From a virus: a stretch of DNA of 22,787 nt. This document shows positions 20,047-22,787 of this stretch, piece after piece (within the stretch, counting starts at the first letter, position 1; each line of letters opens with the position of its first letter). The stretch spans positions 1-22,787 of the IMG/VR virus record IMGVR_UViG_3300025030_002229, one strand, 5' to 3'. The translations under genes and the position numbers were made by a program. The notes under the pieces were generated by a model. That model made no database searches, was not told the DNA's origin, and saw nothing but the letters and a program-made list of their open reading frames with translations.

Positions 20047-20424
20047 ATGGGAATCTATTCTGGCAATCTGGGAGGTAATGAAGAAATGACTGAAGTAGAA
20101 CTGAGAGAGAATATAGCCAAACAACTAGCCATCCAGACATTGGAGGGTGAGTCATTAGCTGGTCGTTATGTGTGGGCTTGGGTAATTAAGAATGATTTTG
20201 TGGATGAATACCTCCAAAAAACCGACCAAATCCTTGCCCTCATCAAAGAGGCTGGCTATCTATCACCAGATAAACATCTCAAGGCTGGCTATGTGAAGCT
20301 GGATGATGTTCTTGCTTTCATTCAGGGTTATATTGATTCACGAAAAGGGCAGAATAAGCCTCTGGCTGAATTGGTAGGACTATCAAGATTACGGAATGTC
20401 CTTAAAGCTAAATTCAGAAAGTAA
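20047..20424 (+). CDS. Unknown 125-aa protein paired with the structured RNA
   Basis: This helical, acidic/amphipathic protein (MGIYSGNLGGNEEMTEVELR...) has no metal motif or membrane segment. The centre reads GRYVWAWVIKNDFVDEYLQ, and the end is basic (RLRNVLKAKFRK). AAAGGAGG at 20035-20042 sets the start; an internal ATG at 20086 is less well placed. Its codons are much GC-richer than those of neighbouring genes, like the RNA before it, which suggests that the two arrived together. It may bind that RNA, but this rests on linkage only. No family is recognised. Confidence 0.7.
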   Translation: MGIYSGNLGGNEEMTEVELRENIAKQLAIQTLEGESLAGRYVWAWVIKNDFVDEYLQKTDQILALIKEAGYLSPDKHLKAGYVKLDDVLAFIQGYIDSRKGQNKPLAELVGLSRLRNVLKAKFRK

Positions 20425-20501
20425 TACTTTATCCAAGAACAACTAAAAACTGTGCCATTATTTCTAATTTTCTTAATCATATTCGTGAATTGGATAAATA
20501 A

Positions 20502-20518
20502 TTTTTAACTAATATAAT
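20502..20518 (+). promoter_or_regulatory. Phage promoter element, copy 11
   Basis: TTTTTAAC-TAA-TATAAT, with the -10 box at 20513-20518. A leader of about 38 nt follows, with the strongest Shine-Dalgarno of the block (AAGGAGG) before the ATG at 20563. The gap from 20425 to 20501 holds no gene. Confidence 0.75.
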
Positions 20519-20562
20519 ATTATTATTAGAAAGAATTTAAAAAAGGAGGTAGAAAGCTAAAA

Positions 20563-20688
20563 ATGAGAGTAGCCAGTGCAAAGACATATACCGCTGCTGT
20601 CAAGAAGGCAAAGCCATTCCGTGGCCAAGGCACCCCAGTCGAAATCAAGCAATTAGCCAACGGCACTTACGCAGTTTATAACACTTAA
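20563..20688 (+). CDS. Small basic protein with GC-rich codons
   Basis: This 41-aa protein (MRVASAKTYTAAVKKAKPFR...) ends in a beta-hairpin-like VEIKQLANGTYAVYNT. It has its own promoter (copy 11), AAGGAGG and a strong terminator right behind it, so it is a monocistronic, probably highly expressed unit. Codon use (GCC, GGC, ACC, CGT) contrasts with the AT-rich neighbours and fits either high expression or foreign origin. It could be an inhibitor of a host enzyme or a DNA mimic-type effector, but nothing in the sequence decides. It was too short for simple ORF lists. Confidence 0.65.
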   Translation: MRVASAKTYTAAVKKAKPFRGQGTPVEIKQLANGTYAVYNT

Positions 20689-20717
20689 CTAAGATAAATT
20701 GTAGTAGGTAATAACTT

Positions 20718-20767
20718 ATATAGCTCTATTGATTCTTGTTCCACAGGATTAATAGAGCTATATTTTT
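20718..20767 (+). terminator. Strong intrinsic terminator
   Basis: A perfect 13-bp stem, ATATAGCTCTATT/AATAGAGCTATAT (20718-20730/20751-20763), extends by about 5 further pairs with two wobbles to a 10-nt loop. Five T residues follow. The T-run is also the first part of promoter copy 12, so one transcript ends where the next promoter begins. Confidence 0.85.
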
Positions 20768-20779
20768 AACTATTATAAT
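20763..20779 (+). promoter_or_regulatory. Phage promoter element, copy 12
   Basis: TTTTTAAC-TAT-TATAAT, with the -10 box at 20774-20779 and TATG at 20785-20788. The start codon of the next gene (20786) lies at the predicted transcription start. Confidence 0.8.
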
Positions 20780-20785
20780 ATAAGT

Positions 20786-21370
20786 ATGAAGAATGATGTT
20801 TTCTATCAAATAGATAATACAAAAACAGTACAAGAAACTCTATTAGAAATCTTTAGACAAGGATTTAGGGTAGAAGCCTCAACAATAGTTTTACTTGGAA
20901 ATGATATTAAAAATATAATTGGCCCTGTGAAATTTTTATGTTTCACAGATCATGGCATTCAAGAATACAGCCAATCAAAAAAGTCAATGGGCATCAATTA
21001 TATCTATCTTCAAATTGAAATTCCGGGGACACATTATAGAGATAAAGATCATATAAAGAGGACTTTACACACAGTAAAAAATGGTAATGTTAATGTCTCT
21101 AAGCTTAGAAGACAATATGAAAAATTAAAAATAATCTATGATAAGGCTAAAGAACAAGACGACACAAACAAACAAAATTTTAAAATAAAAGAAGATAAGT
21201 TAAATGAAATGAGGGTTAATTATAATATAAAATATGAAAATAAAGCATACATTAGTATGTCTTATAATACTTTTAATCTTAATTTAAATGACTTATCTGA
21301 AGCAGAAGTAAAAAATATTATGTCTTTTGTTCATAGTCTAAAAGCAAGGAGATTGCAAAAAGATGCTTAA
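20786..21370 (+). CDS. Unknown protein with central coiled coil, leaderless start
   Basis: This 194-aa protein has an alpha/beta N-terminal part to about residue 85 (VQETLLEIFRQGFRVEASTI, VKFLCFTDHGIQEYS, YIYLQIEIPG) and a charged coiled coil at about 100-145 (KLRRQYEKLKIIYDKAKEQD). It ends in a short strand-helix (AYISMSYNTFNLNL, AEVKNIMSFVHSL). It has no catalytic motif or membrane segment. The start lacks a Shine-Dalgarno and sits 6 nt behind the TATAAT of promoter copy 12. It overlaps the next gene by 8 nt. No family is recognised. Confidence 0.65.
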   Translation: MKNDVFYQIDNTKTVQETLLEIFRQGFRVEASTIVLLGNDIKNIIGPVKFLCFTDHGIQEYSQSKKSMGINYIYLQIEIPGTHYRDKDHIKRTLHTVKNGNVNVSKLRRQYEKLKIIYDKAKEQDDTNKQNFKIKEDKLNEMRVNYNIKYENKAYISMSYNTFNLNLNDLSEAEVKNIMSFVHSLKARRLQKDA

Positions 21371-21709
21371 AGAAAAAGCTATTGAGCTATTTAACATATC
21401 AAAAGAAAAAAAGATTTAAAGATTATATCTAATGAAAAAATTGAATCTTTAAGGCAGCAAGGAGATATTATTGTTCAAGACTACAGAATTAAACTTGATG
21501 CTATTGTTTTAAAAGAAGCAGAAGTATCAAATAAGCTCTCTTCTTTACTTCAACAACTAACTCCTCAAGAAATTGTTTTTGAAAATGAAGAAAAACATTA
21601 TATAGCATATTATGATAGAAAGTTTATGGTAACTAGAGTAAAGCAAGTGATGACTGCAAAAGAAGCTGATATACATCTTTCAGTAAAAACAATGTTGGAA
21701 AGTAAATAA
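21363..21709 (+). CDS. Helical protein probably made by -1 frameshifting
   Basis: The zero frame from ATG 21363 encodes MLKEKAIELFNISKEKK and stops at 21417. The -1 frame continues without a stop from 21413 to TAA 21707-21709 (DLKIISNEKIESLRQQGD ... SVKTMLESK) and has no ATG, GTG or TTG start near its beginning. Joining them at A-AAA-AAG gives one coherent protein of about 115 aa with the SVKTMLESK tail shared by neighbours. Alternatives are a one-base error or indel in the A7 run. The fusion is helical with no recognised family. Confidence 0.6.
21407..21452 (+). promoter_or_regulatory. Candidate -1 ribosomal frameshift signal
   Basis: The slippery heptamer A AAA AAG (21407-21413) is in the correct zero-frame phase. 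Two nt later begins a perfect 9-bp inverted repeat, TTAAAGATT (21416-21424)/AATCTTTAA (21444-21452), with a 19-nt loop. The zero-frame UAA (21417-21419) lies in the stem. A AAA AAG is the slippery sequence of E. coli dnaX. The stem is AT-rich and the spacer shorter than usual. Confidence 0.5.
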
Positions 21710-21710
21710 T

Positions 21711-22124
21711 ATGATATTAACTAAAGAATTAGCAAGATATATTTTATTATTACAAAGTATTGCTGCCCTTGAAAGAGGCTTAGATGAAGATGAGCTAAAA
21801 ATAAAGAATAGTATTTTAAATAATTTTCCTAAAATAAAAGCGGAATTCTTTTTTAAAGAATTCCAAGATTGGCTATGGAAAACTAAAGTTTATGAAGATA
21901 AAATAGTAAAAGAAATAGACAAGCTACAAAATATGATATATAAAGCTAACTCAACTCTCAAGGATGATGAAATGTTTAATTTATAATCAGAGTATGCTGA
22001 AGTGTTATTGGATAAGTTAAACACTAGACGAGAATTAGTTTATGATAGATTATTAAAAAATAAAGAAAAATATGTAAAAGAATTTAAGGTTAAAAAATCA
22101 GTAGAAAAGATGCTAGAAAAATGA
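21711..22124 (+). CDS. Helical protein with in-frame TAA before its SVEKMLEK tail
   Basis: From ATG 21711 a 91-aa acidic helical protein (MILTKELARYILLLQSIAAL...) reaches TAA at 21984-21986. The same frame then stays open for 45 more codons (SEYAEVLLDKLNTRRELVYD ... KKSVEKMLEK) to TGA at 22122. The second part has no near start codon and carries the tail seen on three other proteins here, so the TAA appears to split one gene. A shorter product, mutation or read-through are all possible. The TGA overlaps the next ATG (ATGA), as expected if translation normally reached it. Confidence 0.55.
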
Positions 22125-22423
22125 TTACTAAAAAAGATAAAAATTTTTATTTAGCTGTATTTAAATTGCTTGATAATTCTATTAAATGTAGATGTGGTGG
22201 ACCAACAGAAATAATTGATATTTTAGATTTAAAGGATAATCATCTTTTAATAAAAGTTAAACATACTCTGATAGGTGGAAATCCGATAGACGGAGTAACT
22301 GCTATACAAATATGGATTTATAGCATTAATGAAGCTAAATTCATTAATGATGGGCAATCAACAAAGAATGATACTACAGCAGATTTTATTAAATTTGGTT
22401 GGGATAGAAAAAAGTATGAATAG
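22121..22423 (+). CDS. Unknown alpha/beta protein
   Basis: This 100-aa protein starts with a helix (FYLAVFKLLDN), then KCRCGGPTEI and strands (HLLIKVKHTLIGG, TAIQIWIYSI). A single CxC is unlikely to bind zinc alone. The order of elements resembles the gene at 4505-4768. The ATG overlaps the TGA of the upstream gene. The function is unknown. Confidence 0.6.
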   Translation: MITKKDKNFYLAVFKLLDNSIKCRCGGPTEIIDILDLKDNHLLIKVKHTLIGGNPIDGVTAIQIWIYSINEAKFINDGQSTKNDTTADFIKFGWDRKKYE

Positions 22424-22433
22424 TATATATTGA

Positions 22434-22484
22434 CCGGAAGGTTAAATTTATTGTAACACATATTTGCCGGAAGTTAAAATTATT
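22434..22484 (+). repeat. Pair of imperfect direct repeats
   Basis: CCGGAAGGTTAAATTTATT (22434-22452) and CCGGAAGTTAAAATTATT (22467-22484) start 33 nt apart in the gap between convergent genes. They are the only such copies noticed in the window. Protein-binding sites or a decayed duplication are possible. Confidence 0.45.
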
Positions 22485-22507
22485 AAAGTAAAGTATATTG
22501 TTTTATT

Positions 22508-22787
22508 TTATAATAGTAAAGAAAATTCTTGTTTACCAAGCAATTCTTCAGTCCAGTCATTTTCCGGTTCATTGTTATTCCAAGTAAAAATTTCTTTACC
22601 ACATCTATCACAATAGTATTTATTATCATATAATTCTATTTTACTGTCATGACATTTTGACCTAGAAATTTCTCGGCTATAAGAAAGAATTTTAATTTTT
22701 GTTAAAGAATAATGCTCGAATGATTTTAAACATTTAATAACATATTTATATCCTGTTTCACCAGTTCTTTTTACTTCTCTATATTTT
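22508..22787 (-). CDS. Zinc-ribbon-like protein (5'-truncated at window edge)
   Basis: An open minus-strand frame enters at the right edge and stops at 22508, giving 92 codons. It reads KYREVKRTGETGYKYVIKC..., then KCHDSKIELYDNKYYCDRCG (a Cys/His site with CxxC) and an acidic end (NEPENDWTEELLGKQEFSLL). The YYCDRCGKEIF knuckle is a typical zinc ribbon. The start lies outside the window. It converges with 22121-22423. The function is unknown. Confidence 0.6.
   Translation of the reverse strand, partial: KYREVKRTGETGYKYVIKCLKSFEHYSLTKIKILSYSREISRSKCHDSKIELYDNKYYCDRCGKEIFTWNNNEPENDWTEELLGKQEFSLLL

Noticed and set aside
13356-22124. Genome-wide stop-codon reassignment (TAA or TAG to Gln)
   Set aside because: TAA, TAG and TGA all end normal overlapping genes throughout the window, and no suppressor tRNA with a matching anticodon could be identified. 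The internal stops are confined to three small genes.
1-22787. CRISPR array or insertion sequence
   Set aside because: No regularly spaced identical repeats and no transposase or terminal inverted repeats with target duplication were seen. The repeated element is a promoter-like motif at gene starts.

Overview
This is an AT-rich window from a double-stranded DNA tailed phage (Caudoviricetes). The evidence is an HK97-type major capsid protein, a prohead-protease gene split by an intein, a free-standing homing endonuclease, phage tRNAs and dozens of tightly overlapping small ORFs. TAA, TAG and TGA all end ordinary genes, so the standard bacterial code applies. The host cannot be named from the sequence.

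Layout. (1) 1-4269, minus strand: a virion block, read right to left. It holds an acidic scaffold-like protein, the major capsid protein, a 75-aa protein, two tandem 174-aa decoration/fibre-like paralogs, a coiled-coil plus membrane-anchor protein, and a membrane protein cut by the window edge. (2) 4351-13819, almost all plus strand: an accessory block of small overlapping genes. Recognisable members are a COG2509-like FAD oxidoreductase, a J-domain protein, an RNA ligase, a DUF6166-like protein, an HTH/zinc-finger protein, many zinc-ribbon proteins and a tRNA-Gln. (3) 13808-16523, minus strand: the prohead protease, with a 350-aa HNH intein directly after its presumed catalytic His. It is followed by a Vsr/EDxHD-type homing endonuclease gene, a leftover copy of the protease C-terminus and two small genes. 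(4) 16563-22423, plus strand: a tRNA with an oversized anticodon loop, a radical SAM enzyme, tRNA-Leu, cysteine-rich paralogs, a roughly 400-nt highly structured unassigned RNA inside a GC-richer island, and several helical proteins, one of which appears to need a -1 frameshift. (5) 22508 to the end: a partial minus-strand gene.

The plus-strand genes seem to be driven by one repeated element, TTTTTAAC-TAT-TATAAT, with 12 copies and no recognisable -35 box. Six copies have TATG at a fixed distance, so several mRNAs are predicted to be leaderless or nearly so. None of the 12 lies on the minus strand. Two minus-strand units instead carry AGTGTTTAAAA 15-16 nt before the start codon. This suggests separate early/middle and late promoter classes.

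Most interesting points: the unassigned structured RNA and its small downstream protein; the recurrent promoter with leaderless starts; two mobile elements in one protease gene with a relic C-terminus beside them; a candidate programmed frameshift (A AAA AAG plus a 9-bp stem); a tRNA-like gene with a 26-nt anticodon loop; and a cysteine-rich family in which two members carry in-frame stops. Most small genes could not be assigned a function.
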